A stretch of 64,000 nt of DNA from Xiphophorus maculatus. Lineage: Eukaryota; Chordata; Actinopteri; Cyprinodontiformes; Poeciliidae. The position numbers were made by a program, and so were the translations under genes. This document shows positions 38,915 to 55,815 of this stretch, in pieces. Each line of letters opens with the position of its first letter. The first letter of the stretch is position 1. The stretch lies in NCBI RefSeq assembly GCF_002775205.1, contig NC_036457.1, positions 12,004,996 through 12,068,995 of the forward strand. Reading direction: 5' to 3'. The notes beneath the pieces were generated by a model that made no database searches, was not told where the DNA came from, and saw nothing but the letters and a program-made list of their open reading frames with translations.

Positions 38915-39600
38915 AATGGCAAAAAAAAGGTGGGATGAAGAAAAAATATGAAATGGTTTTATACAATTCAAAAGATAGTAGGAGAAAGTAGAAATGGCAG
39001 AAGAAATAGAAAGGAGGAAAGAGTGACAACAAGGTTGAGATTTGGACATACAGGACTTAATTATACACTTTTTAAAGTTCAAAAGCATACTACTGGCAGA
39101 TGTGATTACTGTGGAAAATATGAAACAATAGAACATGTTATATTAGAATGTCATAAATACAAAAGAGCGAGAAGATATATGAGGAGTGAGTGTGAATGTA
39201 TTAGGGAAAAGGTTAATTTATTAGAAATTTTGAGGAAGAATTTGTGGAGTAAACATATGCAAATAGTTATTCGATTTTTACAGAAAACTAAATTATTTCA
39301 TAGAATTTGATTATAGTAGGTGTGGTTGTGAATGTGTGTATGATATAGATGGGTGGAATACAAAGTTATGTATAAGTATGTATATATTTGTGTGTGACTA
39401 TATATATATTTATATGTATAGGTAGGATTTATGTATCTATTTATTTTTGGTATATATATATATAGACCATTACGAACCACACCCCATACCAGTAAGTGGC
39501 GGTAATGCTACTAAAAGTTTGTTGCCAACCGCCAGTAAATCCAAGAAGAAGAAGAAGAATAAGCGGAGGAAGAAGAGGAAGAGGAGAATAAACGGTCCCA
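38915..39600 (+). mobile_element. 5'-truncated non-LTR retrotransposon (LINE), ORF2 C-terminus and 3' tail
   Basis: The open frame at 38948-39310 encodes the C-terminal end of a LINE ORF2: LRFGHTGLNYTLFKVQKHTT followed by a CCHC zinc knuckle (CDYCGKYETIEHVILEC). This is the region after the reverse transcriptase and RNase H domains in fish non-LTR elements. The frame before it is broken by a stop near 38950, and the reverse transcriptase is absent. It is followed by AT-rich sequence with a TA repeat (39451-39464), the ccagtaagtggcggtaatgc motif and an AGAAG-rich tail (39542-39595). 5' truncation is typical of target-primed LINE insertion. The tail ends about 300 bp before the sgpp1 ATG. Confidence 0.8.
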
Positions 39601-39894
39601 GCGGTCTGACGCAATTTGTATCTATGAACGCATCGCCCTGTAAACTAATGGTTAACTGTTACGGACTTTGGATGCCGCTGTCTCTAATAGGACCACGCCA
39701 CCTAACAAAGTCGGTATTTTAAATGCCGTAAGCAGGACTTAAGAGAGGTATTCTGCACCGGTCTTCCTGTTCAGAGCGGTTTTTGTTTTGTTTTTTTTTT
39801 AAAGGAAATGACCCGACCATAGTTAGCTTTCCCGGTGATGAATTACAACTGAAAACAAACGGTTTTGTGTAACGAAAAATACGTATTTATAGAC

Positions 39895-42800
39895 ATGGCA
39901 AGCGTTGCTGTAAATAAGTTTGTAGAGATTTGTAATTATCTCCAAGACCCCATCCATGTCGCCAGGTTTCAAAATTTCTGCGGCGTTAAAGGGACATTTC
40001 CGGAGAAGCGGACCCAACCGGACAGCGGGCAGCCGGACCCGGACTGTCCGGGACTCAGGCAGAGGGTCCAGCAGAGCTCGGATGAAGATGTGGGGAACGG
40101 GGATGCCGCCTTAGCTCAGGTTAACGGGAAGCAGGAGGAGGACGCGGCCAGGCCCGATGGTCCAACAGCGGCAGAGACTGTCAGAGCGAAGCCCCTCCGG
40201 AGGAACTCATTGACCGGGGATGTGGGTCAGGAGTTCCTGATCCACAACAAGTTCCTCTTCTACCTGTTCACCTTCGGGACCGAGCTTGGCAACGAGATGT
40301 TCTTCATCGTCTTCTTTCCCTTCCTCTTCTGGAACATCGACGCACTGGTCAGCAGGAGGCTCATCGTAGTCTGGGCCTGGAACCTGTTCGTGGGACAGTC
40401 TACCAAGGACATGATCCGCTGGTCCCGACCGGCCTCCCCTCCCGTGGTCAAAGTGGAGGTCTTCTACAACTCAGAGTACAGCATGCCATCCACGCACGCC
40501 ATGACGGGGACAGCCATACCTTTCTGTCTTTTCATGCTGACCTATGGACGGTGGGAGGTCAGTATGTCCATTTGTTTCAGAAGCAGGGTGAGGATATTAT
40601 CAGAGATAGCAGATGCTTTAGGGAAAGGATGGTGTTTAATGACGTTCATGTCCAGATGAGAACAGCTCCAGTTTGACTGCAGACATGCCAGAAAAGCATC
40701 ATGGAACCTGCAGACCCCCAAGGGCCACTAAAAGGTTCACTGGCCTCTTGCTTTAGTTTAAATTGCTGAAGGTTTGTTTTTTGTCTAAACCCTTCAGCTG
40801 AATAATCAGGTCAGGGATCAGGTCCTCTTTTATCACAGAAATATCCTCACTTATTAGGTTCTGACCTCTCAACTTGCTTTGCTTTTTCGTTAGATTCCAG
40901 ACTTTTTACATTGGAATATAGTTTTTGAAACACAATTTTTAGAATTGCTTACAGACTGAACACAAAATAATTATCTACTGTTCACTATTAACATTTCTGT
41001 CACAAATAGAGATTTAACATTAGTTTGCCTGGAGATGTGGGTATCCCAGTTTTCTGTTGATCAGTGACTGGTGGGGGAAAATAAAGAAAAAACCTTTTAT
41101 TGTATTAGCTAAATGCTTCAAAGCAAGAACTCCCCCCCCCCCCCCCCCAATTTTTGATCTTTAAGTGTATCAACCAACATCATGTACTTAGTTTAATGCA
41201 TTTGACTTTCAATTTAGGAGAAATCAGACAAAGGCTAGATATGCTTTTGTGTATAAATGGGGAGGATCTTGTCATTTCTTTCATAAAGGTTGCCATGTTC
41301 ATTAATGCTGAAATGCTACAAACGGTCCTAGAAATATAATTTTATACATTTGTTGTCTTTTGTCAGTGTATCTATATGCCAGTTTATTTCTATTGGTATT
41401 GAATGTTCTTCTAAGAATTAAGGAGACATGCTTAAGAAGAAATCTCAAAAGATTTCTTGGTGTATTAAAAAATATATATATTTTACAGGATGCAGCATGT
41501 TTGCTCTTCAGGATGTCCCAGCAGGGTTATCTGATCAAAATGAACAGAAAGCAGCTAATCCCAGATTATCTTCTGTTTTCAGTCATAAAGAATACCAGTA
41601 GCTATGGAGAAGAAGCTAAAGATGAAGAAAAATTGAAATCTCTCTCATATGTATAAGAAGCAAATCCTGGCCTGTTGAGGCCGACCAACAGGTTGTTTGA
41701 GTGCTTGTTATTTAAACTCACTTCACTACATCCTAGTCAATGTGACTGGCAGGAAGAGAACATTTCGTCATTTCCTGCAATTGAAAATCATGACCAGTTA
41801 ATCCGGCCATGATTCTGTTGAAGTTTTCATAACAATTCAAACAATAGAAGTGCTCAAAGAAAGGAACTGTTCTATTTAATAATTCTACACAATAAGTAAA
41901 TTTTTAGCCCTGCGATGAACTGATGACTTGCTTGGGGTGTAAGGAAAAAAGTGTTTAGGAAATGGATGGATGAAAGTAAATTTTTGCATATTGATAATAA
42001 ATGAGAGAAAGGTTTGATCTGTGCAGGCATGCTTCTTAGAAACAGATTGCCCAGAATATCAGACACACCTTTTCTTTTTATTAATGCTTAACTATTTGTT
42101 TAAGCTTGTTCTATACAGCCTGACATTTGGTGGGTATATTTTCCAATATGAAAACTATTTGAGAACCGTCTCAAAACATGTGCTTTACCATTTCCCCTTT
42201 GCGGTTTCTTGCTAAATTATTTGCTGACATGCACAATCATGCTGATAAAACCTCCTGACAAGTGTAAAGATCACCCACGCAGGAGATAGGCGAAGGCAGA
42301 AGCTGTTGGAGTTCAGTGGGAAGTGACATAAAAGGGAAGTTTGGGGGAAGAGAAGCAAACACACTGGAAGATTGTGCTGTTTTTTGGGGTGTAGACGCAG
42401 AAAACACATGCCGGGAGACAAAGCACAAGGTCATCAGTAGGAAGAAAACGTTCAGGGCCTGAAATCAAGGTTTTATAGTTGAGGAATCTGTTGACGGGCT
42501 TTGAACTAACCAGACGCAGCTGACCTGGTTGAACTTTCTCTGCTTTCAAGTGTCTGATGTGGACATGACAAACGAGCTAAGGAACCAAAAAACAAAGACA
42601 GTGGATTTTAAAGCTGTAAAGAGAAACAAACACTGCTGACACCTGGCACTTAATTTATGAAGTGAGTAAAATATTCCACTGAAAGCAGGATAGATCTTCA
42701 AGAATTAAGATCAGTACTCACTAATGTCCATTCCATGACCAAATGTGAGTTTATAGGTAAAATGATTCAGATCTTTTATTGAGCAGCTGTTATAAGTTTT

Positions 42801-43349
42801 TATTTAATTTTATTTTGCTAAGACAAAGACTCAAATCTGTCATATCACAGAGCTGAGAAAATAACTAGAAACTTCTGATCTCATCATTACTATTTCTCCG
42901 TAGCGATTTAAAATGTTTATTTTTCTTCTTTCTATAGAAATGTGTCTTCAACTCTGAATTAGCTTGAAAAACACATAACGTTTTTTTTTGTTTGTTTTCA
43001 GTGCAACTGGTATTTTTTGCATAATTATAAGAATAATTAATTTTATTTATGATGTCCTTTATATCAAATTGAGATGGTCTGCAGCAGGCACGGCGGGTGA
43101 CGTGTCTTGCCCAAGGAAACAAATGACGAGGGTTGGCACAGCAGGAATCGAACCGGTGATCCACCGATTGTAGGGTGAACTCCTACAGCTGTTGCAACAA
43201 ATCTTCAATATAAATTTCAAATCATGATGTAAATCTGAATCGCAACCTGTCAGCAGTGTTTCTCACCTCTCATCGTGATAAAGAGACATTGCAAACCTGT
43301 GTACCAACACGAATGTATGAATCCCTGCACCAAACACACACACACACGC

Positions 43350-43409
<60 letters not shown>

Positions 43410-45921
43410 CCACCTTGTAATCCACCCTAGTGCTGCCTATATGACACTTTTTTTAAAGTAGTTCTCTGACATTTAAATAACATTTGATCTTAATGACTCA
43501 AACACCATCTATGCCTCAAGAATTGAGCAGTGCGTCTCTCTGAACTTTATCTCAAATTGCTGTCAGACTGTTGCTAAATGCCATAACCTTTATCTTTATG
43601 CAGAACTTTCTTAAAGAAGTGATGACTTGTGACTAGGTGTCACTGTTAGAATGCTGACATTGCTCATTTGACTGAATGCACTGCGGACATCCTTCCTCAC
43701 ACAGTGACCTCTGCTTAGTTTCTTACTTTGACAGAAATGAGCCAAATATTCAGAGTTTTTAGAAGATGCCAAGGACAGCAGGATGACCATATGGCAATGC
43801 ATAAAAATGTCCATTCTGCTATCAGTGTCCTGTTATCATTGCTGCTGTCCTTCAGCGCATTGTTGTGACTCATCAGGAGAAACCCTGATAGCAAAAACCA
43901 CAGCCACAATACTTGCGTTTCTATGGGATTACCTGTTTAATAACGTGCTGTTCTAACCTGTGTGTGCTCTCCTCTGCAGTACACCTTCCTGTTTGGATTC
44001 TCTGTGGCTCTCAGCTGGAGCCTCCTGGTCTGTGTTAGCCGAGTCTACATGGGCATGCACTCTGTTCTGGTAAGATGATTAAAATAATTTAATTAAAATG
44101 AAACTGATTCCTGACATGCCTATATAAGTAGCTGATGTCTCCCATCAGCTACTTATACTGAAGTCCCAGTTCTTAAAGATGCATTATAAGTGTGGGCTTG
44201 AACGTCTGTGGTCTCTACTCATGAGCTGGTTGTAAATGATAGAAATATAATCTGTTATGACTATCGTCTGGAAAAGTTAAATCAGTTTCAGCTCTCATGA
44301 ATGACCCAGTTGAATTCTTTGCTTTTATTTTAAATATATGACACTCTTGGGAAAATTGCTCAAATATGAAATCAGGGTTAAATTGAGATGGTTTTGCCTT
44401 GGTTTAAGCTTTGTTTGTGGAAGCAGGATCAAGCCTCCAGGAATGGCAAGCATTCATGCAAAAAAAAAACTTTACTTCAGTTGTTACAGCTCCTTGTTAT
44501 CTTTTTGCTTTGCACAAGCTATAAGGAATCCTCGCACAGACTTCCAGTTTATCTTTTTAGTTTGGGTTTAAGTTAGAGCTGCAGAATATATCAAGTCTGT
44601 AGTGATCATTGGAATATTAATAGGTGCTGTGTACAATCACAAAGGACTGCTTGGATGCAGTATTTGGTAAGTTATGATATATCAAGTGTCATGCATTCCC
44701 TCTGCCTACCAGTAGTTGGTTTATCCAGTTTTATGGACTTTACTGCCTTTAATACCCTAGCCTGACATGGATTTTAGTGACTGAGTTGGTTACGCTACTA
44801 GCATAGCAAATCACACCTAATATGTTATTGTAATATTCAACAAAAACTATATCAACTGCATCTGTAACAGTAACTGAAGCACATCATATTGGTACGATGA
44901 AAAAAGCAAACTAAAAATGGAAAGTGAATTATTTTCCTTTTTTTTGAAAGAAGTGTAATGCTGTAGTTAGTGATCTGCTGACAAACTGCAGCGTTATTAG
45001 TTTTATATATGTTTGTACTTTATCAGTGTTTAGTGCTTGATAACACTGTATTGCACAGAACATGATTATAAACATATTAAAGCCCGTAGATAATGTTGGG
45101 TCCAGTGGTGTGACCTCACAACCTGCAACCTGGCAGCTGATTTGTAGATATAATGTTATCTTCTGCATTGTTCAATAGTAAAACAGGTTAAACCATCAGC
45201 ACCTCACCTGATTTTTTTTCCCTAGAACTGACTTGTTCTGAAATAACAAGGGAACATAGCGCCTCCTTCAGGGCAGAAAGCATCATTGTTTCTTTTGTGA
45301 TTTTTCAGGATGCTGAGCTAACGCTTGCAGTTTTGACTGACTTGTTCTTTTTTTTTGTCTGTTTTGCAGGAAGTGATCACTGGCTTCCTGTACAGCCTTC
45401 TGGTTCTCGCCTTCTTCCAGCCGACCTTGGAGAAGATCGACAACTACTACATGACTGACCACTACGCTCCTCTCGTCATCATCTTGTCACATGTGAGCCT
45501 GGGACTCGTAGCTTTCTCTTTGGATTCGTGGAGCACCTCTCGTGGCGACACCGCTCAGGCTCTCGGCACCGGGGCCGGCGCCGCCCTGGCTTCACATGTG
45601 AACTACCAGCTGGGTCTGCTGCAGGATCCTCCCCTGTCCTCACTGCCGCTAACTCTGCCGCCGATCACCACGGGTCTGGTGTTACGCTCCGTGCTGCGCT
45701 TCGTCATCGGCGTTGCCGTCCTCCTCACCACCAGAATGGCCATGAAAGCAGTGACTATCCCGTTCTTGTGCCGACTTTTCGGGCTGCCGTCGGACGACGT
45801 GAGGCAGGCGAGGCAGCAGATGAAAGTAGAGCTGCCGTACCGTTACATCGTCTACAGTGTTGTAGGTTTTATTTGCGTCTGCTTTGTGCCTGTTCTCTTC
45901 TGGATCTTAAACCTTGCCTAG
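39895..45921 (+). CDS. sgpp1: Sphingosine-1-phosphate phosphatase 1
   Basis: Endoplasmic-reticulum enzyme that dephosphorylates sphingosine-1-phosphate to sphingosine, controlling S1P signalling and sphingolipid salvage. Three exons: 39895-40557, 43980-44069, 45370-45921; 1305 nt, 434 residues (human about 441). The ATG at 39895 opens MASVAVNKFVEICNYLQDP, matching the family's LQDP-VARFQ-CGV start. The lipid phosphatase (PAP2) triad is complete: motif 1 KDMIRWSRP (K-x6-RP), motif 2 MPSTHAMTG (PSTHA, the variant used by this subfamily), motif 3 SRVYMGMH (SR-x5-H, in exon 2). LRRNSLTGD precedes the first membrane segment as in mammals. Several hydrophobic segments and a final aromatic helix follow. 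The GC-rich first exon contrasts with AT-rich flanks. Human SGPP1 also neighbours KCNH5. Confidence 0.97.
41132..41148. repeat. Poly-C tract
   Basis: Seventeen consecutive cytosines in sgpp1 intron 1. Long C runs are prone to sequencing length error. Confidence 0.95.
41906..41972 (+). repeat. Decayed fish interspersed repeat tail
   Basis: ccctgcgatgaactgatgac ... ggaaatggatggatgaaag resembles the common fish 'ccctgcgacagactggcgac ... gaaaatggatggatgg' repeat end, here shortened and diverged. It lies in sgpp1 intron 1. Confidence 0.5.
43055..43200 (-). mobile_element. tRNA-like SINE remnant
   Basis: On the minus strand the sequence contains ggttcgattcc, a perfect RNA polymerase III B box, followed about 30 nt later by ccttgggcaagacacgtcac, as in fish SINE-type repeats with a tRNA-like head. 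A clear A box and a foldable tRNA cloverleaf are not seen, so it is unlikely to be a functional tRNA gene. It lies in sgpp1 intron 1. Confidence 0.55.
43335..43405. repeat. CA microsatellite, about 70 bp
   Basis: Long CA run with two early CG interruptions in sgpp1 intron 1; likely length-polymorphic. Confidence 0.97.
44123..44157. repeat. Perfect 15-bp inverted repeat, 5-nt loop
   Basis: tataagtagctgatg, loop tctcc, then its exact reverse complement, in sgpp1 intron 2 about 55 bp after exon 2. Confidence 0.96.
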
Positions 45922-46053
45922 GTTTTCTGTGCAAACTGTTTGGACATTTTGACGGATGATACCATTTGGGAACATGCTGCTCGTTCAGGCAGAATGCAAG
46001 TTGTTTCCGGAGCAACCGAAGCATAGTTAAAGGATGAAACTGATATTTGGGTA

Positions 46054-46059
46054 AATAAA
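46054..46059 (+). terminator. sgpp1: Possible sgpp1 polyadenylation signal
   Basis: AATAAA 133 nt past the stop codon; the nearest of several candidates in this AT-rich stretch. Confidence 0.4.
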
Positions 46060-46646
46060 TCCAACCAGAAAACCACAAAAGGATGTAATTATATCAAGTG
46101 TTGTCTCAGCCAAAGAAAATCTAAAAAAAAAAAAACACAGTAAACCCCAACAATAAATTAAAAATAAATCTTCCTTTTGTCCTAAGAATCTATATTTAAA
46201 TACATGTGGCCCACTGAAGCACTAGTTTATTTTTTTAAAGATGTGCAATCTCTCTTTTTTTTTTTAGTTAGTGATGCATTTCTAATTAAAAGGAGAAACC
46301 TGATTTACCTTCATCTATGACATTGACCTACAGAAACAATGGCAAATCCCAATTCAGTTTTATTTTTTAAATAATAATTTTAAAGTATAGAAGAAATGTG
46401 TTTCAAGATATGTTTATGTTTATATGTTTTTACTCATATCTTTTCTTTTATCTTTCTTTTTAAATTCACATCTTTCACCATAATTATTGACAAACATCTC
46501 TCTCTCGTCTTTTCCATTCTGCCGAATAACTAACTGACTTTTATGCCAGTAAATGCAGAGTGCACTGTAAGTGAAAGAAAGTGAAGTATTCTGCACTAAA
46601 TCCAACCAGATTTAGTGGTACTAACTTTTAAAGTTAGTAACTTCTA

Positions 46647-46713
46647 CACTGTGTGTAGAAGCTTCTATTTGTTTTTCCTATTAAAAATGGAAAGATAAGA
46701 GAACATGTCCTAA
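46647..46713 (+). repeat. 67-bp direct repeat, copy 1
   Basis: Starts cactgtgtgtagaagcttct and runs through aagataagagaacatgtcc. A near-identical copy lies at 47785-47852. This copy is embedded between small inverted and direct repeats of the type aactttaaaagttactaac. Confidence 0.9.
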
Positions 46714-47784
46714 AGTTACTAACTTTAAAAGTTACTAACTTTTAAATACCTGAGCAAAGAAAACACTCAGTTTAAGACAATAGTAAAAACAACTATTGCT
46801 ATTTATTAACATGGTTAGCCTCTGTTTTATTATTTCAAAAACAATATCACGGTCCTTTAAAGATTTCCATATTGTCAAGGGGTTTAGATTTCAAACGGGC
46901 CTATACAAATACACTTTTCAAATGTATTGTAACGGTTTTGAGTTCACTGTTGAAGATCCTTTTTCACATTTCCAAAGGTTGTTAAAATATACAGCTGTAT
47001 TCTTTTAGAGATCCATATTTTCAAAATAATTCAAACCACAGGAGAGATTGTGGCAGGTCTAATTTGCTGCAGTGTTTTAAGTGAATTTTAAAAGTATTTA
47101 AATGCTCATGCATCAGGGACCTTTATTGGTTTTTGACTTCAATGATTTTTCTACTGATTATTTAGCCCAAATATAAGTACACTCAGAAATAATTATTTGA
47201 AGAAATAAACATATTTTTGATAAATTGCCTGAATTTTTGCTTTCGAAACAAGTAATCTGTAAAATTGTCTCTTATTTATTGTTTTGGTTTCCAAAGGCAT
47301 CTCATTTGACATTTATAAACTGCAATATATGACAACTTTGACTCTACTTTTGCCGTTGATATTACTGTTTGTATTTTGTTGTAGAATAGGTTAATTCTGG
47401 TATTAAAACCAATATATTCCTTTTCATATACAGTTGTTTTTCCATTATCGACTCTTTCTGTTTATACCAGAACAATGCACATTAACTCGGAAACAATGAA
47501 AAAAAAATAAATGTTTCTTTTGTTTGTTTGTTTTTGGGTCATGTATGTTCATATGTGCTCTTATTTGGGGCTAAATTACTATCTGTAGGCACCAAAAAAA
47601 TACCCAACCATCATTACGAGCTCACTTGAAATGAGGAAAGAGTTATAAGCTTAAATCAAGTTTATTGCAGTGGCATAGAACGTTTTTTAAAATCCCATTT
47701 CTAATTTGATCATTTGTTCAGTGGGGAAAATTATCCTACATAAAGAAATATAATTTTTTTTAATGTAGTATAAATTTTGCGTCG

Positions 47785-47852
47785 CACTGTGTGTAGAAGC
47801 TTCTGTTTGTTTTTCCTATTAAAAATGGAAAAGATAAGAGAACATGTCCTTA
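47785..47852 (+). repeat. 67-bp direct repeat, copy 2
   Basis: Second copy of the 46647 segment, 1.14 kb downstream, with about one substitution and one or two single-base length differences. Without database comparison it could be a local duplication or two copies of a short dispersed element. Confidence 0.9.
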
Positions 47853-48778
47853 AGGTAAGGTAAATATCTGATTTAATATCTAAAAATGTATCATCAGCCA
47901 GAAATGTAGCTGTGTACAAATTCTACTATTTTAAAGAAAGAAGTTTTGAAAAATATATACAAAAATATAATTATTCATTAACAAATTCAGACAGAGAAAT
48001 ACTTTTCCAAGTCTGTTTTTTCTTAAATAAACAAACTATGACATACTTACATCCATATTACATATGTTAGAACATTGTAAAGGACTTGTCAATGTTTAAC
48101 TTAAGCTGTAGGTGTATCTTATATTTTTTGTTTTTTCTTCATTCAGCAAAGTTTCTCACAGTTGGCAGAGAATCCAGAATCTTTACTCAAGTAAGATTTA
48201 ATACTTACCTAAGTTAAAGTATAAAGTACAATTTAGTAAAATTACTCTTAAAAAGTATATAATTTTTTTTGTCTTAATGTGACTGAGGAAATGCTAGTTA
48301 CTACCTACCTCAAGGAAATGTCTACAAGAAAATATTCACTTAAATTTGTCTTTATCTTGGGAAATTTAGGTGAATATTAATAATTGTTGTGAAATTATTA
48401 ATTTCCAAGAATTTAAGTTACTATATGAAAAAGATGATATTCAATAGCCACAAGTTAAGCATGAGAATCTTCATGAGAATACGTTCTTGTAAAATTGCAC
48501 AGGTGGCTATTTATATATATTTTTTGAGGTAGCGATACAATTATAGAAGTGCCTCTCATTAGAATAACATACTGTATTTTTTGGTATAAAAGTTGGTCAA
48601 TCTTGCTGATTCTTATGATTGATTTTTTTCTTTTAGTTTTTGTAAGCAGTTATATAAAAAATATTTTTACTGTGCTATTTTACTATGATATCAACAAATA
48701 TTTTATATTACTTAAAAAAAAAAAAAAAAAAATCATGCAAAACTTTTATTTCGAAAAACCGAAGAGGAACTCGGGAAC

Positions 48779-48786
48779 CCGGAAGT
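48779..48786 (+). promoter_or_regulatory. abcd4: ETS-type promoter site, possible abcd4 transcription start region
   Basis: CCGGAAGT, the consensus ETS/GABP site common in housekeeping promoters, 343 bp before the abcd4 start codon. The abcd4 ATG lies directly after an acceptor-like ggttcag, so a non-coding first exon starting near this site is plausible. Inference from motif and position only. Confidence 0.35.
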
Positions 48787-49128
48787 ATGACAGTTATTGA
48801 CCAAAACATTTGCTTTCAGCAGAAGCGGAGGTTGACAGTGAAGCAGCAACGCAGACTTAACCGGGATAAGTTAAACTTTCTTTAAACTACATAGTCTTGA
48901 AACAATAATAAGGGACACGATTTAACATCCATTTCTAGTTACATGTCTTTAGTTGTACTTGCTAGAGGCTGTCAGTTCATCCGGATGTTGCAAATCTGTT
49001 GGTTTCTAGATTACCGGGAGCCCTAGTTGCCCTCAGGTTTGCCTGAACATTTAAGGAATATTAATTGACACAAATAACCTATGTGAGCTGTGATATTGAA
49101 CTGAATTATTTCCCAGTTGCTGGTTCAG

Positions 49129-55359
<6,231 letters not shown>

Positions 55360-55548
55360 ACCCGCTGACATGCAGGAAACGTCGAGGTTTCTTAATAACT
55401 TATCATTCAAAGCTTCCTAAATATGTTACAATCAGTCCATGTGGGCAGCCTTGAATAACAGTTTGATTATTTTCTTATCTAAAACAATGAAGGAATGCAG
55501 TATTTTGCTAAAAAGACTTGAGATTCAGAAACTGGACCCAAAAAACTT

Positions 55549-55554
55549 TTTATT
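55549..55554 (-). terminator. acss1: Probable acss1 polyadenylation signal
   Basis: AATAAA on the minus strand, 262 nt past the acss1 stop codon and within the gap to the convergent abcd4 gene. Confidence 0.45.
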
Positions 55555-55591
55555 GTGTCACAAATCACATAGAAAAACACTTCTTAAGTGC

Positions 55592-55597
55592 ATTAAA
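55592..55597 (+). terminator. abcd4: Possible abcd4 polyadenylation signal
   Basis: ATTAAA, the commonest variant signal, 233 nt past the abcd4 stop. It lies to the right of the acss1 signal at 55549, so mature transcripts from the two genes may overlap. Confidence 0.35.
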
Positions 55598-55815
55598 GTT
55601 ATTTTTGCAACGGTGTTATTCAATAAGTTTCACAGTCTTATAATGAAGATACATGGATTGTTAAAATAGATTTATATGTACAAGCTAATGAAACGTTTGG
55701 TGATTAAAATAAGTTTTTCTTTAAAGGCACATGTGTGGTTGATGGGAATGTGCAAGTTATCCTTCACAGCCTCCTTTACATTTCATCGTTTTCAGGAAAG
55801 TTACTCCGATGCTTC

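Larger units (their letters stand above)
45922..48700. other. sgpp1 3' UTR and intergenic region
   Basis: AT-rich sequence after the sgpp1 stop. The first plus-strand AATAAA is at 46054-46059; several more follow near 46150, so alternative 3' ends are likely. It holds a duplicated 67-bp segment (46647-46713 and 47785-47852). I see no gene. Confidence 0.6.

Noticed and set aside
39447..39722. Lys/Arg-rich plus-strand frame before sgpp1
   Set aside because: It is the AGAAG-rich LINE tail read as codons; no protein family resembles it.
43090..43170. Possible functional tRNA gene on the minus strand
   Set aside because: Only the B box is convincing; no A box, acceptor-stem pairing or anticodon arm could be built.
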